DNA from: Streptococcus ferus DSM 20646
GTDB lineage: Bacteria; Bacillota; Bacilli; Lactobacillales; Streptococcaceae
DNA: 64,000 nucleotides
Reading direction: 5' to 3'
NCBI RefSeq assembly: GCF_000372425.1
Contig: NZ_AQVD01000004.1
Span: forward strand, 622-64,621
Positions 36,420-47,015 of the stretch are shown one piece after another. Both the position numbers and the translations under genes were made by a program. Position 1 is the stretch's first letter; every line of letters starts with the position of its first letter. The notes beneath the pieces are model-generated. The model was not told the origin of the DNA. It did no database searches and worked only from the letters and a program-made list of their open reading frames with translations.

Positions 36420-36436
36420 TGTTACGGATTAGTAAT
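36420..36436 (+). promoter_or_regulatory. WalR (VicR)-like box upstream of the LysM-CHAP gene
   Basis: TGTTAC (36420-36425), five bases, AGTAAT (36431-36436). This fits the consensus TGTWAH-N5-TGTWAH with one mismatch. WalR/VicR controls wall hydrolases of this kind in streptococci. The match is by eye only. Confidence 0.55.
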
Positions 36437-36528
36437 AAAAATTATCTTTTCTTTTAAAAGACCTGAAATATTAGTAGGGTATCATGGTATTACTACTTTG
36501 AGAAAGTCTGTGAGGGAAATGATTATTT

Positions 36529-37161
36529 ATGAAAAAACAATTTTTGGGAAAAGCAACACTTACCGTAGCAGCTACGGCAGCAACTGTTTTCGTGGGAGAT
36601 AAAGTGGTGAATGCGGATACTTATACCCTGCAATACGGCGATTCATTTTACAGTGTGGCCCAAATGTATGGCATGGATGTTTATGAGTTAGCTGCTTTAA
36701 ACGGCAAGACCATTGACAGTTTAATTTTACCGGGGCAAACGCTGACCGTAAATGGCAACAATACCAGTCAAGCCGCAGCACCTCAAGAGACAGCTGTCGC
36801 TGAGCAGCCGGCAGCCGAGGCACAGCCAGAGAGTTCATACCCTGTCGGTCAGTGTACTTGGGGCGTTAAGCAGTTGGCGCCTTGGGTAGGCGAATGGTGG
36901 GGGAACGGTGGAGACTGGGCGACCACGGCAGCGCAGCAAGGTTATACAGTCGGTTCTGTTCCAACAGTTGGTTCTATCATTTGCTGGACTGATGGCGGTT
37001 ACGGTCATGTAGCCTACGTCACAGCGGTTGGTGAAGACGGCCATATTCAGGTTCTTGAGTCTAACTATAAAGATCAGCAATGGATTGATAACTACCGTGG
37101 TTGGTTTGATCCTAATAACAGCGGAACTGCCGGAACTGTTTCTTACATTTACCCTTATTAA
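36529..37161 (+). CDS. LysM and CHAP domain cell wall hydrolase
   Basis: A secreted 210-residue protein. A signal peptide with an Ala/Thr-rich core ends near VNA-D (residue 29/30). One LysM domain at about residues 31-74 binds peptidoglycan ([17 protein letters not shown]). A linker rich in Gln/Ala/Pro leads to a C-terminal CHAP domain from about residue 103, with the catalytic Cys in GQCTWGV and His in GYGHVAYV. It is likely an amidase or endopeptidase for cell separation. It is a single gene between two terminators. Confidence 0.92.
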   Translation: MKKQFLGKATLTVAATAATVFVGDKVVNADTYTLQYGDSFYSVAQMYGMDVYELAALNGKTIDSLILPGQTLTVNGNNTSQAAAPQETAVAEQPAAEAQPESSYPVGQCTWGVKQLAPWVGEWWGNGGDWATTAAQQGYTVGSVPTVGSIICWTDGGYGHVAYVTAVGEDGHIQVLESNYKDQQWIDNYRGWFDPNNSGTAGTVSYIYPY

Positions 37162-37170
37162 CATAAAAAG

Positions 37171-37203
37171 AAAAGCCTTGATTGAAAAATCAAGGCTTTT
37201 GGG
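37171..37203. terminator. Bidirectional terminator between the CHAP gene and rnjA
   Basis: Perfect 13-bp stem AAAAGCCTTGATT/AATCAAGGCTTTT with GAAA loop, A-run and T-run; serves both convergent genes. Confidence 0.9.
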
Positions 37204-38883
37204 TTATTTATCAGGTGTTAGAACCATTGGAATAATAATGGGTTCGCGCTCTGTCTTCTCATACAAAAAGGGTCTCAGGGCATTAACAATGGCTCCGTTG
37301 ATAGACTGGATGCTGGCATCCTTATTTTTGAGGGCAATCCGGATAGCATTGAATAAAATACGCTGACTTTCACGGATTAAATCTCCTGATTCGCGCATAT
37401 AGACGAAACCGCGGCTGAGAATATCTGGTCCTGCTAGTATCATTTGTGTCTTGAAATCAACAGTCGCAACGGCTAGAACCACACCATCTTCAGAGAGGTC
37501 ATGTCGGTCACGGAGCACGGCTGCTCCGATGTCGCCGATACCGTTGCCGTCAACATAGATATCCTGAGCGTTGAAATGACCGGCTAGGCGGGCAGAATTA
37601 CTGGTCAGAGCAAGGACATCGCCATTTTCCATGATGAAGATGTTGTCTTTTGCTACACCGGTATCTTCGGCAAGACCAGCATGGACTTTTTGCATCCGAT
37701 ATTCACCATGGACTGGCATGAAGTACTTAGGTTTAATGAGGCGGAGCATAAGCTTTTGTTCCTGCTGACCACCGTGTCCAGATGTGTGAATGTTATTGAT
37801 TTTACCGTGGATGACTTCGACACCGGCCTCTTGAATGGTATTGATTAGCTTGTTGACACTTGTAGTGTTTCCGGGGATAGGGCTTGATGAAAAGATAACC
37901 GTATCTCCAGGCTGCAGCTGCACTTGGCGGTGGGTCCCGTTAGCAATACGTGAGAGGGCAGCCATCGATTCTCCCTGGCTTCCCGTACACATGATGAGGA
38001 CTTCACTGGCATGGTAATTTTTAATCTCATTGGGTTCAATGAAAGTTCCTTTGGGAACCTTGATATAGCCCAGTTCCATCCCGTTAACAATGGCTTTCTC
38101 CATAGAACGTCCAAAAACAGCAATTTTACGGCCAGTTTTAACAGCGGCTTCTGCAGCCTGCTGAAGACGGAAAATATTGGAGGCAAAGGAGGCGAAAATG
38201 ATGCGTCCGTGGATGCCTTCGATAATATTCATAATGGACTGGCCAACGACTTTTTCAGAGTTGGTGAAAGTAGGAACTTCAGCATTGGTAGAATCAGACA
38301 GGAGACACAAAACTCCCTCTTCTCCGAGAGCGGCCATCCGATGTAGGTCAGCGGGTTCACCAACCGGTGTGAAATCAAATTTAAAGTCGCCGGTACATAC
38401 AATCTTCCCTTGAGGGGTCTGCACAACAACGCCTAGGGGTTCAGGGATTGAGTGAGTGGTTCTAAAAAAGGTCACACTGAGATTTTTAAAGGTTAACTCA
38501 GTATTGGCATTGATTTCGTATAGTTTGGCATCGCGGAGCAGGCCGTGTTCTTCAAGTTTTCCTCGAATGAGGGCAAGAGCCAAGGGTCCTGCATAGATGG
38601 GAATATTTGCCTGTTTCAGGAGAAAAGGAATTCCTCCGATATGGTCTTCGTGCCCGTGGGTAATGACTAGGGCTTTGATACGGTCAAGATTCTCAACGAT
38701 ATAAGAGTAATCAGGGATAACATAGTCAATCCCTAGGAGATCGTCTTCTGGGAATTTGATACCAGCATCAACAATGATAATCTCGTCTTGGTATTCAATA
38801 CCATAGGTGTTTTTACCGATTTCGCCCAATCCACCGATGGCATAAACACCGACTTCTTCGGCTTTTAAGTTGATATTTGCCAT
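37204..38883 (-). CDS. rnjA: Ribonuclease J1
   Basis: A 559-residue metallo-beta-lactamase nuclease with 5'-3' exo- and endonuclease activity, central to mRNA decay in Gram-positive bacteria. The metal-binding HGHEDHIGG lies near residue 74. The beta-CASP domain and a C-terminal TSGHGGQQE (His) follow, and a C-terminal dimerisation domain completes it. It follows rpoY after one base, which is the B. subtilis rpoY-rnjA order and supports J1 rather than J2. Confidence 0.95.
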   Translation of the reverse strand: MANINLKAEEVGVYAIGGLGEIGKNTYGIEYQDEIIIVDAGIKFPEDDLLGIDYVIPDYSYIVENLDRIKALVITHGHEDHIGGIPFLLKQANIPIYAGPLALALIRGKLEEHGLLRDAKLYEINANTELTFKNLSVTFFRTTHSIPEPLGVVVQTPQGKIVCTGDFKFDFTPVGEPADLHRMAALGEEGVLCLLSDSTNAEVPTFTNSEKVVGQSIMNIIEGIHGRIIFASFASNIFRLQQAAEAAVKTGRKIAVFGRSMEKAIVNGMELGYIKVPKGTFIEPNEIKNYHASEVLIMCTGSQGESMAALSRIANGTHRQVQLQPGDTVIFSSSPIPGNTTSVNKLINTIQEAGVEVIHGKINNIHTSGHGGQQEQKLMLRLIKPKYFMPVHGEYRMQKVHAGLAEDTGVAKDNIFIMENGDVLALTSNSARLAGHFNAQDIYVDGNGIGDIGAAVLRDRHDLSEDGVVLAVATVDFKTQMILAGPDILSRGFVYMRESGDLIRESQRILFNAIRIALKNKDASIQSINGAIVNALRPFLYEKTEREPIIIPMVLTPDK

Positions 38884-38884
38884 C

Positions 38885-39115
38885 TTATAACTCCGTTAAT
38901 TCGAAAGCACCGGAGTCTTTCTCGTATTCTAGGTGCTTGTCTGACAGAAGCTCGATGAACTCAATGTTGTAGGCTGTCTTTTCCTCAACCAGTTTACGGG
39001 CCTTAATGCGGCCTTCCAGTTCGTTTTGAGCATCAATTTCGATATAAATCGCCTGAGTCTGCTCACGGCGCGGGCTCAGGTCCTTACGTTCTTGATAAAA
39101 AATTTTGTAAATCAT
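38885..39115 (-). CDS. rpoY: RNA polymerase epsilon subunit
   Basis: A 76-residue protein (DUF1447, formerly YkzG) that binds RNA polymerase in Firmicutes. [20 protein letters not shown] is typical of the family. It lies directly upstream of rnjA, with which it forms an operon linking transcription and RNA decay. The likely promoter is an extended -10 (TATAAT at 39264-39259 on the minus strand), leaving a leader of about 140 bases and back to back with the tsaB promoter. Confidence 0.93.
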   Translation of the reverse strand: MIYKIFYQERKDLSPRREQTQAIYIEIDAQNELEGRIKARKLVEEKTAYNIEFIELLSDKHLEYEKDSGAFELTEL

Positions 39116-39304
39116 TTGCTTACCTTTCTTTGTTACCCGAAAAGGGTTATGTCAATATTGAAAAATGGTCAAATCCTCTATAAATCAGAGCAAGAGACTG
39201 ACGGTTATGAAATTGTCATGAGTAATAGATTTAACCTTGATTCGTTGCAATTATCAAAATTATATCATAAAATAAGAGTTAGAATCAAGTGAGGTAGGTA
39301 AAAT

Positions 39305-39991
39305 ATGAAAGTTTTAAGCCTTGATACATCAAGCAAAGCGCTTTCAGTTGCCCTTTTGGAAGATGACCAATTGCTGGCAGAAACAACGCTTAATGTCACA
39401 AAAAATCATAGTATCAGTCTTATGCCAACCGTTGATTTTCTGTTTGCCTCTTTGGAGATGAGCCCGCAGGCATTAGACCGTATTGTCGTTGCACAAGGTC
39501 CGGGCTCTTACACGGGATTAAGGGTTGCCGTGGCAACTGCCAAGACTTTGGCTTATAGTTTAGGGATTGACTTAGTTGGCCTTTCTAGCCTGCAGGCCAT
39601 TGCTCTGAATTGCCCGTTTGATGGCTTGGTGATTCCCTTGATGGATGCCCGCCGTCAGAATGTTTATGTCGGTTTTTATAAAGAGGGAAAGGCTGTCGCG
39701 CCTGATCGGCATACATCCATTGAAAGTGTTTTAGAGAGAGTCGGGCAGGAAGAAAAGCTGATGTTCGTTGGGGAAGTTGCGCCTTTTGGTCAGCGAATCG
39801 CGGAGCTTGTTCCCCAGGCCAAGGTGGCGGAAGTTCTGCCATCAGCCTATCAGCTTGGAAAACTCGGACAAGAACTTGAGCCGTCTGATAGTCACAGCTT
39901 TGTGCCAGACTACCTAAAGAAAGTTGAAGCAGAAGAGAAGTGGCTGGAAAATCATGCCGCTTCATCTCTAGATTATATTCGCCGTGTGTGA
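39305..39991 (+). CDS. tsaB: tRNA t6A synthesis protein TsaB
   Basis: A 228-residue ASKHA-fold protein that partners TsaD in forming N6-threonylcarbamoyladenosine on tRNAs reading ANN codons. VLSLDTSSKALSVALL at the N-terminus and VAQGPGSYTGLRVA near residue 63 are the family signatures; it lacks the catalytic metal site of TsaD. It starts at ATG 39305 behind GAGGTAGG. rimI and tsaD follow, the standard operon. Confidence 0.95.
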   Translation: MKVLSLDTSSKALSVALLEDDQLLAETTLNVTKNHSISLMPTVDFLFASLEMSPQALDRIVVAQGPGSYTGLRVAVATAKTLAYSLGIDLVGLSSLQAIALNCPFDGLVIPLMDARRQNVYVGFYKEGKAVAPDRHTSIESVLERVGQEEKLMFVGEVAPFGQRIAELVPQAKVAEVLPSAYQLGKLGQELEPSDSHSFVPDYLKKVEAEEKWLENHAASSLDYIRRV

Positions 39992-39992
39992 T

Positions 39993-40421
39993 ATGGAAGA
40001 TAGAAAAATGGAAGAACTGTCCAAGCAGATTTTAGCTGTCCTGACGGATGTCTATGGCAAGTCTCCTTGGACCCAGCAACAAATAGCTGCTGATTTGGCA
40101 AAACCGGAAGCAGACTATTTTTTTGTCTATGACGGGAAAGACATCGTAGGCTTTCTGTCTCTGCAACATCTGGTTGGGGAATTGGAGCTGACAAATATCG
40201 CCGTTAAAAAGGCTTTTCAGGGGCAGGGGTTAAGTAAGCAGCTGATGACCTTTTTAGAGGGTCTGGATCAGCCTATCTTTTTGGAGGTTAGAGCTTCTAA
40301 TCGGATAGCACAAAATCTCTATGAACGGTATGGTTTTGTGACGGTCGGAAAGAGGCAGGATTATTATCATGAGCCACTTGAAGATGCTATCTTGATGAAA
40401 AGAGAAGGCAGCAGAAACTAG
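39993..40421 (+). CDS. rimI: Ribosomal protein S18 alanine N-acetyltransferase (GNAT)
   Basis: A GNAT acetyltransferase of about 142 residues. The acetyl-CoA loop AFQGQGLSKQLM and the end motif LYERYGFVTVGKRQDYYH match RimI. The start is uncertain: GTG 39984, ATG 39993 and ATG 40008 are in frame, and none has a strong RBS. It follows tsaB with or without a short overlap. Located between tsaB and tsaD as in most Firmicutes. Confidence 0.9.
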   Translation: MEDRKMEELSKQILAVLTDVYGKSPWTQQQIAADLAKPEADYFFVYDGKDIVGFLSLQHLVGELELTNIAVKKAFQGQGLSKQLMTFLEGLDQPIFLEVRASNRIAQNLYERYGFVTVGKRQDYYHEPLEDAILMKREGSRN

Positions 40422-40434
40422 GTAGAAAGGGACT

Positions 40435-41445
40435 ATGGAAGATCGTTATATTTTAGCTATTGAATCATCTTGTGATGAAACCAGCGTAGCTGTTTTAAAA
40501 AATGAAGACCAACTCTTAAGTAATATTATCGCTAGCCAGGTGGAAAGTCACAAACGTTTTGGTGGTGTGGTGCCGGAAGTCGCCAGTCGTCACCATGTTG
40601 AGGTAATCACCCTTTGTATTCAGGATGCTCTGGCAGAAGCAGGGATTACGGCTCAGGATCTATCAGCAGTGGCAGTGACCGAGGGTCCAGGTCTCGTAGG
40701 AGCTCTTCTTGTGGGGATGGCAGCAGCCAAGGCTTTTGCTTGGGCAAATGGCCTGCCTCTGATCCCAGTCAATCATATGGCCGGTCACCTGATGGCAGCG
40801 CGTGAACAGGGGGCGTTAACCTATCCACTGCTGGCTCTTTTGGTGTCAGGAGGACATACAGAACTGGTTTACGTGGAAAAAGCGGGTGCTTATCGGATTG
40901 TTGGGGAAACCCGTGATGATGCTGTCGGTGAGGCATACGATAAAGTTGGACGTGTGATGGGCCTAAGTTACCCAGCCGGACGTGAAATTGATATCTTGGC
41001 ACATAAGGGGCAAGATCGTTATCATTTTCCACGCGCCATGATTAAGGAAGATAACTTAGAGTTTTCTTTTTCAGGCCTAAAATCGGCTTTTATCAATCTT
41101 CACCATAATGCCCAGCAAAAAGGCGAGGAACTGGTTTCAGAAGACCTCTGTGCTTCTTTTCAGGCTGCTGTACTGGATATTCTCATGGTAAAAACCAAGA
41201 AAGCTTTGGAAAAATATCCTGTTAAGACACTTGTGGTGGCTGGAGGTGTCGCTGCCAATCAGGGACTTCGTGAGCGCTTGGCCAAAGACATTCAGGATGT
41301 CGAGGTCCTTATTCCGCCGCTTCGTCTCTGTGGAGACAATGCAGGTATGATTGCACTGGCTGCAGCCGTTGAATATGAGAAGGGCAATTTTGCGTCATTA
41401 GATTTAAATGCAAAACCAAGTTTGGCTTTTGAGACCATAGAGTAA
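40435..41445 (+). CDS. tsaD: tRNA N6-threonylcarbamoyltransferase TsaD
   Basis: The catalytic subunit that transfers threonylcarbamoyl to adenosine 37. It has 336 residues. [16 protein letters not shown] at the start, metal-binding NHMAGH near residue 110 and the GGHTEL and GDNAGMIA loops are all intact. It starts at ATG 40435 behind GAAAGG, 13 bases after rimI. Essential in most bacteria. Confidence 0.97.
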   Translation: MEDRYILAIESSCDETSVAVLKNEDQLLSNIIASQVESHKRFGGVVPEVASRHHVEVITLCIQDALAEAGITAQDLSAVAVTEGPGLVGALLVGMAAAKAFAWANGLPLIPVNHMAGHLMAAREQGALTYPLLALLVSGGHTELVYVEKAGAYRIVGETRDDAVGEAYDKVGRVMGLSYPAGREIDILAHKGQDRYHFPRAMIKEDNLEFSFSGLKSAFINLHHNAQQKGEELVSEDLCASFQAAVLDILMVKTKKALEKYPVKTLVVAGGVAANQGLRERLAKDIQDVEVLIPPLRLCGDNAGMIALAAAVEYEKGNFASLDLNAKPSLAFETIE

Positions 41446-41447
41446 TC

Positions 41448-41477
41448 AAATACCCTTTTTGATGAAGGGTATTTTGT
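41448..41477 (+). terminator. tsaD terminator
   Basis: AAATACCCTT/AAGGGTATTT stem. The extended -10 of azlC (TGT, TATAAT at 41480-41485) follows at once. Confidence 0.8.
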
Positions 41478-41513
41478 GTTATAATGAACACATTATCTCT
41501 TGAAAGGAAAAGT

Positions 41514-42209
41514 ATGGAGGAGAAAGGATTCACCGAAGGTGTCAAGGCTGCCACACCAACCGTATTTGGTTATACTTCTATTGGGTTGGCCTTGGGAATT
41601 GTGGCTGCAAAATCTGGGATAAGCCCGTTGGAGACAGGATTGATGAGTCTGATCGTTTATTCGGGCTCAGGCCAGTTTGCCCTGTGCGCCTTGATTTTGG
41701 CAAAAGCGCCACTGGCTTCGATTGCCCTGACGGTTTTTTTAATTAATTTAAGACATTTTTTGATGAACCTGCACACGGCAACGATTTTTCCAGAGGCAAC
41801 CTTAGCGCAGCAGCTCCTCATCGGAACCTTCATGACGGATGAAAGCTATGGCATTATGTTGGGGGAACATATCCGCCATAAGGTGATTAAGCCTGCCTGG
41901 ATGTATGGCAATAATGCTGCGGGCTACTTGACATGGGCTTTGGCTTCTCTGATAGGCTGTGTTCTTGGCGGTCTGATTCCTAATCCGAATGCCTTTGGTA
42001 TTGATTTTGCCTTGATTGCTATGTTTGTAGCTATTTTTTCAGGCCAGCTGGAGGGAATGCTGAAACGATTGCCGATAAAAAAGATTGGCATGATTCTGTT
42101 GACGGTCTTTTTGGCTTATGTCCTTTTAAGCGTGTTCATTTCGGAGTCCTTAGCGGTCTTGGCTGCGACGTTATTAGGCTGTACGGTGGGGGTGATGTTA
42201 GATGATTAA
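41514..42209 (+). CDS. azlC: Branched-chain amino acid exporter subunit AzlC
   Basis: A 231-residue membrane protein with about seven hydrophobic helices, the large subunit of the AzlCD (LIV-E) exporter for branched-chain amino acids. The motif GLMSLIVYSGSGQFAL and the MNLHTATIF/TDESYGIM segment are typical. I start it at ATG 41514 behind AAAGGAAA; the open frame upstream overlaps the promoter. It overlaps azlD by eight bases. Confidence 0.93.
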   Translation: MEEKGFTEGVKAATPTVFGYTSIGLALGIVAAKSGISPLETGLMSLIVYSGSGQFALCALILAKAPLASIALTVFLINLRHFLMNLHTATIFPEATLAQQLLIGTFMTDESYGIMLGEHIRHKVIKPAWMYGNNAAGYLTWALASLIGCVLGGLIPNPNAFGIDFALIAMFVAIFSGQLEGMLKRLPIKKIGMILLTVFLAYVLLSVFISESLAVLAATLLGCTVGVMLDD

Positions 42210-42525
42210 TCCTTATATTTTGACGGCAATCGTAGCCGCTATGCTGGTCACATGGATTCCGCGTGTCTTCCCTTACTTTTTGGTTCGCTTTGCCAGTCTG
42301 CCAAATAAGGTGGTGGCCTTTTTAGGTTACCTGCCGCTAACCATTATTTTTGCCCTGGTCTTATCCAGTATTTTCACAGAAAAAACAGGCAGTCTTCCGC
42401 AGCTAAAATGGATTGAAGCCGTGGCTGTCCTACCGACCTTTTTGGTTGTCCTCAGAAGTAAAAATGTCATGTTGGCCGTTGTGACCGGTGTCCTCTGCGT
42501 CGCCGTTTTGCGGTTGTTCATTTAA
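42202..42525 (+). CDS. azlD: Branched-chain amino acid exporter subunit AzlD
   Basis: A 107-residue partner with four hydrophobic helices. TWIPRVFPYFLVRF and LPLTIIFALVLSS are typical of the AzlD family. Overlap with azlC ensures coupled synthesis. The pair would relieve excess valine, leucine or isoleucine. Confidence 0.93.
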   Translation: MINPYILTAIVAAMLVTWIPRVFPYFLVRFASLPNKVVAFLGYLPLTIIFALVLSSIFTEKTGSLPQLKWIEAVAVLPTFLVVLRSKNVMLAVVTGVLCVAVLRLFI

Positions 42526-42532
42526 AGCCCCT

Positions 42533-42569
42533 AAAAAAGAAGAGACAAGTTAATGTCCCTTCTTTTTTT
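42533..42569. terminator. Bidirectional terminator between azlD and yjdF
   Basis: AAAAAAGAAG/CTTCTTTTTT stem extended by GACA/TGTC, with both runs present. It overlaps the last codons of yjdF. Confidence 0.75.
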
Positions 42570-42975
42570 GGTGGCGTTTCTCTTGTTTAAGATGATACGT
42601 GTGGGCTTTAAAAGTCAGATGTTCCTTCTTTTTCAGAGATTTCCTTTCCTGTTTTATCCCATCGTGCAGCTTTTGCATTTCAAGCTGGGCTTTGGTAGAA
42701 ACGGGAGCCTGTTTTTTAGATTTGTTAAGACTCCTTTGCATGCGCTTGGGATTCATTTTCTTGGGGTGTGGAATGTCTTCAATAGATGAATCTGTTTCAA
42801 TCTGATCATATTTTTCTATCAGATTTGGTAGATGCTTCAAAATGAAGTCCCAAACGTCAGAATCCTTTGGTTTCTTACCGAATGGGTAGCGAAAAGCTTT
42901 GTACTGTCCTTTACGGTTGATATGCTCCACCAAAGCAAACCAAAATGTGCCATCAAAATAGACTGTCAATTTCAT
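42550..42975 (-). CDS. yjdF: YjdF family protein (DUF2992)
   Basis: A 141-residue basic protein. MKLTVYFDGTFWFALVEH and the FGKKPKDSDVWDFIL segment are the DUF2992 core; the C-terminal half is very rich in Lys, Gln and His and looks disordered. Its biochemical role is unknown. In other Firmicutes yjdF is controlled by a riboswitch that binds azaaromatic compounds, suggesting a role against such toxins. A matching structured leader lies upstream here. Confidence 0.9.
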   Translation of the reverse strand: MKLTVYFDGTFWFALVEHINRKGQYKAFRYPFGKKPKDSDVWDFILKHLPNLIEKYDQIETDSSIEDIPHPKKMNPKRMQRSLNKSKKQAPVSTKAQLEMQKLHDGIKQERKSLKKKEHLTFKAHTYHLKQEKRHQKKKGH

Positions 42976-42982
42976 GAGAGTC

Positions 42983-43082
42983 CCCTCCTAAATGATAAAT
43001 GTGATAAAGGACGACCTGGAGGGAAGGTTACTGACATCATCAAGATGTTTGCAGACTACCAACTGCAATGTGTTTTTATATC
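42983..43082 (-). promoter_or_regulatory. Candidate yjdF riboswitch leader
   Basis: The roughly 100-base leader contains an outer GTGATA/TATCAC helix, a GCAG/CTGC hairpin and an ACATC/GATGT hairpin. At 43023-43018 (minus) it reads CCCTCC, an exact complement of the RBS GGAGGG at 42988-42983. Ligand-dependent release of the RBS is therefore plausible. The identity as the yjdF RNA motif is inferred from the gene it precedes and the fold, not from a covariance match. Confidence 0.6.
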
Positions 43083-43088
43083 ACCTTT

Positions 43089-43117
43089 ATTGTACACAGA
43101 CTGTAACTTTTTGGCAA
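43089..43117 (-). promoter_or_regulatory. yjdF promoter
   Basis: On the minus strand TTGCCA (43117-43112), a 17-base spacer and TACAAT (43094-43089). Transcription would begin near 43082. Confidence 0.75.
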
Positions 43118-43146
43118 GAGGATCTGTTTCAAAAGGATAGGATCAG

Positions 43147-44334
<1,188 letters not shown>

Positions 44335-44443
44335 TTACCATAAAATAAAGGAAGACAAGCGCCTGAAAAGTCGGCTAAAATTGACAGAAACCAAGCCTTA
44401 TGGTAAGATTTTCATAGTATTATTTCAGTAAAAAGAGGATATT

Positions 44444-44956
44444 ATGGCAATTGAAAAAACCGTCAGTGAGCTGGCTGAGATTTTAGGAATTAGTCGCCAA
44501 GCGATTAATAATCGGGTCAAGGCTCTCCCTGAGGAAGATTTGGATAAAAATGATAAGGGAGTGACGGTCGTTCTGAGAAGCGGCCTCATTAAACTTGAAG
44601 AGATTTACAAAAAAACCATTTTTGAAGATGAGCCGGTCAGCGAGGAAGCTAAGCAGCGCGAATTTTTAGAAATTCTTATTGATGAGAAAAATACTGAAAT
44701 TACCCGTCTCTATGAACAGCTTAAAGCTAAGGACAGCCAGCTGGAGAATAAGGATGAACAGCTTCGTATCAAGGATGTTCAGATTGCTGAGAAAGACAAA
44801 CAGTTGGATCAGCAGCAGCAGCTGACGCTGGCAGCTTTCTCTGACAGGGACACGCTGAAGTTAGAATTAGACGAAGCCAAGGCAGAAGTTGAAGAGATTC
44901 AAAATCAGCAAGAAGAAGCTAAAAAAGGTTTCTTTGCGCGTTTATTTGGCAGATAA
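44444..44956 (+). CDS. rocS: Chromosome segregation regulator RocS (DUF536)
   Basis: A 170-residue protein matching pneumococcal RocS. An N-terminal helix-turn-helix (ELAEILGISRQAINNRV, residues 9-25) binds DNA, a coiled coil at about 75-155 contains KD/EKD-rich repeats, and the C-terminal amphipathic helix KKGFFARLFGR tethers it to the membrane. In pneumococci it links chromosome segregation with capsule synthesis. The start is ATG 44444 behind AGAGGA. It is a single gene. Confidence 0.88.
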   Translation: MAIEKTVSELAEILGISRQAINNRVKALPEEDLDKNDKGVTVVLRSGLIKLEEIYKKTIFEDEPVSEEAKQREFLEILIDEKNTEITRLYEQLKAKDSQLENKDEQLRIKDVQIAEKDKQLDQQQQLTLAAFSDRDTLKLELDEAKAEVEEIQNQQEEAKKGFFARLFGR

Positions 44957-45023
44957 AGGGCTGAAAATCATTTTCGGTTCCTTTTTATTTTCATCTTAAT
45001 CGTTTGGAAAGGTAGGTAAGCTG

Positions 45024-45980
45024 ATGGGTTTATTGGTTGATGGCAAGTGGGTTGATCAATGGTATGATACCTCAAAATCGGGGGGACGTTTTGTGAGGAC
45101 GGAATCTCAGTTCCGTCACTGGATCACAGCAGATGGTTCGGCCGGTCCGACTGGAAAGGGAGGCTACAAGGCTGAAGTCGGCCGCTACCATTTATATGTT
45201 TCTTTAGCCTGTCCTTGGGCTAGTCGTGTCATGATTATCCGAGCCTTGAAAGGTTTGGAGAACATGATCTCTGTCTCAGTTGTTCACCCTCTGATGTTGG
45301 AGAATGGCTGGACTTTTGAAGAAGGTCCTGGTGTTATTGGAGATCCAGTCTTTAATGCTCAGTATCTCTACGACATTTATCGAAAGGCAGCTCCTAATTA
45401 TAGTGGCAGGGTTACCGTTCCGGTGCTCTTTGACCTAAAGACCAAAACCATTGTCAATAATGAATCTGCTGACATTATCCGCATGCTGGACACAGCCTTT
45501 GATCATCTGGGTGCAGCCCCCAATCATCATGCCCCGACAGAGCTTCTGTCAGAGATTGATACCATGAATGCTTTTGTCTATGATGCGGTTAATAACGGGG
45601 TGTACAAGGTCGGATTTGCGACGAAACAGGAAGTTTATCAGGAAGAAGTGAGGTGCCTGTTTAAGGCCTTAGATAAGCTAGAAGCCCTTCTTGCTCAACA
45701 GGACTTTCTGATAGGAAACCGTCTGACGGAGGCAGATATTCGCTTATTTACCAGTCTGGTTCGGTTTGATTCGGTTTATTTTGGGCATTTTAAATGTAAT
45801 ATCAGACAATTATCTGACTATCCTCATTTATGGGCTTATACGAAAAGCATTTATCATCTGCCTGGCATTCAGGAGACAGTGAATTTTGAACATATTAAGG
45901 AGCATTATTATGGCAGCCACAAGACCATCAACCCCAACGGGATTGTTCCTCTAGGGCCAGAAATAGATTGGACGGTTTAA
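45024..45980 (+). CDS. Glutathionyl-hydroquinone reductase (Xi-class GST, YqjG-like)
   Basis: A 318-residue Xi-class glutathione transferase. The catalytic Cys lies in LACPWASR near residue 60; the thioredoxin-like domain continues with VPVLFD and the helical domain with LTEADIRLF near residue 231. Such enzymes strip glutathione from glutathionylated hydroquinones. It starts at ATG 45024 behind AGGTAGG. Relevant where the cell imports or makes glutathione, which streptococci do. Confidence 0.92.
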   Translation: MGLLVDGKWVDQWYDTSKSGGRFVRTESQFRHWITADGSAGPTGKGGYKAEVGRYHLYVSLACPWASRVMIIRALKGLENMISVSVVHPLMLENGWTFEEGPGVIGDPVFNAQYLYDIYRKAAPNYSGRVTVPVLFDLKTKTIVNNESADIIRMLDTAFDHLGAAPNHHAPTELLSEIDTMNAFVYDAVNNGVYKVGFATKQEVYQEEVRCLFKALDKLEALLAQQDFLIGNRLTEADIRLFTSLVRFDSVYFGHFKCNIRQLSDYPHLWAYTKSIYHLPGIQETVNFEHIKEHYYGSHKTINPNGIVPLGPEIDWTV

Positions 45981-45986
45981 GAACAG

Positions 45987-46021
45987 ACAAAAGCAAGAAT
46001 CATCTGATTCTTGCTTTTGTG
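45987..46021 (+). terminator. Terminator after the GST gene
   Basis: Perfect 16-bp stem ACAAAAGCAAGAATCA/TGATTCTTGCTTTTGT with a two-base loop. Confidence 0.85.
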
Positions 46022-46086
46022 ATTTAGTGCCCGTTTTATTGTAAAGGAGGGGGAAAATGACTTCAAAAGGTTTTGGGCACTGTTAT

Positions 46087-46917
46087 CTAGGCTGACGGGA
46101 GCATTTCCGCTTCTTTTGGCAGTTGATCAACTGTTTTAAAGATGGAGAACAAGATCATCCAAGAAATAATGCCGTAAATGGTATTACTTCCAGAAAAATC
46201 TAGCGGGGAGTTCCAGGCAAAGTGGATAGCGATTGGGGCAATAATATAGAAAATGGCCCGTATCTTAGAAATAGCCTTACTTCTGGTGAAGAGGGCAACC
46301 AGACCGACTGCGAAGATGGCAGAGAAAACCCAGTGGCTCAGACCAGAATAAGCGATGCGTTCAAAGGCTGTGATAAAGCCATTGCCATCGTTTTTGAAAA
46401 TCGTCTGTTGGATATAAAGGCTGTCCTCAACAATTTGGAAGCCTATTCCGGCAATCATTCCCAAAAGAAGGCTGGTTTTTAAGGACCGCTGCTGGAAAAG
46501 AAGAACAATCAGCAGAACAACGATTCCTTTCGCAATTTCTTCTGTGAAAGGAGCCGTCAGAGACGCCCCCCAATCATTTAAAAATTGCTCAGAGAGTTTC
46601 AGTTTTAGCAGAAATAACGATAGAAATTCATTGCCCAGAGCCCCAATATTCACAGGAATAGCAAGTGCCAAAAACCAAGTCAGCGTAAAGACCGTCTTTG
46701 AGACGTCAAAGCGTTTGCGCAAGTAGTTGGTAAAAAAGGCAAAAGGAATAATGTAAATCAGAAGCAGAGGCAGAGCCATCAGAAACTGAGGATACCGATC
46801 AGCATGTCCATGGGTTTTTGCAAACTCCAAAAATGGAAGTGACATACCTGAAACAACAAGGACAATAGTTATAAAGAGAACAATGTTGTTCCCATATTTT
46901 TTTAAACGTTTTTTCAC
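46087..46917 (-). CDS. PrsW family intramembrane metalloprotease
   Basis: A 276-residue protein with about eight hydrophobic helices. The conserved EE-x-x-K motif lies in TEEIAKG, with HWVFSAI and HFAWNS as the later histidine motifs, as in PrsW proteases and the related CPBP families. Such proteins cleave membrane-bound anti-sigma factors or process peptides. The target is unknown. It and the next gene are both on the minus strand. Confidence 0.87.
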   Translation of the reverse strand: MKKRLKKYGNNIVLFITIVLVVSGMSLPFLEFAKTHGHADRYPQFLMALPLLLIYIIPFAFFTNYLRKRFDVSKTVFTLTWFLALAIPVNIGALGNEFLSLFLLKLKLSEQFLNDWGASLTAPFTEEIAKGIVVLLIVLLFQQRSLKTSLLLGMIAGIGFQIVEDSLYIQQTIFKNDGNGFITAFERIAYSGLSHWVFSAIFAVGLVALFTRSKAISKIRAIFYIIAPIAIHFAWNSPLDFSGSNTIYGIISWMILFSIFKTVDQLPKEAEMLPSA

Positions 46918-47015
46918 AAGACGTCTCCGTTCTATAAGTGCTTGCCTTAGGCAGCAGGGATTATTTTAGGGGAAAATAATCTGAGCAAAGCGATATGAGG
47001 GTGAAAATAGGATGC

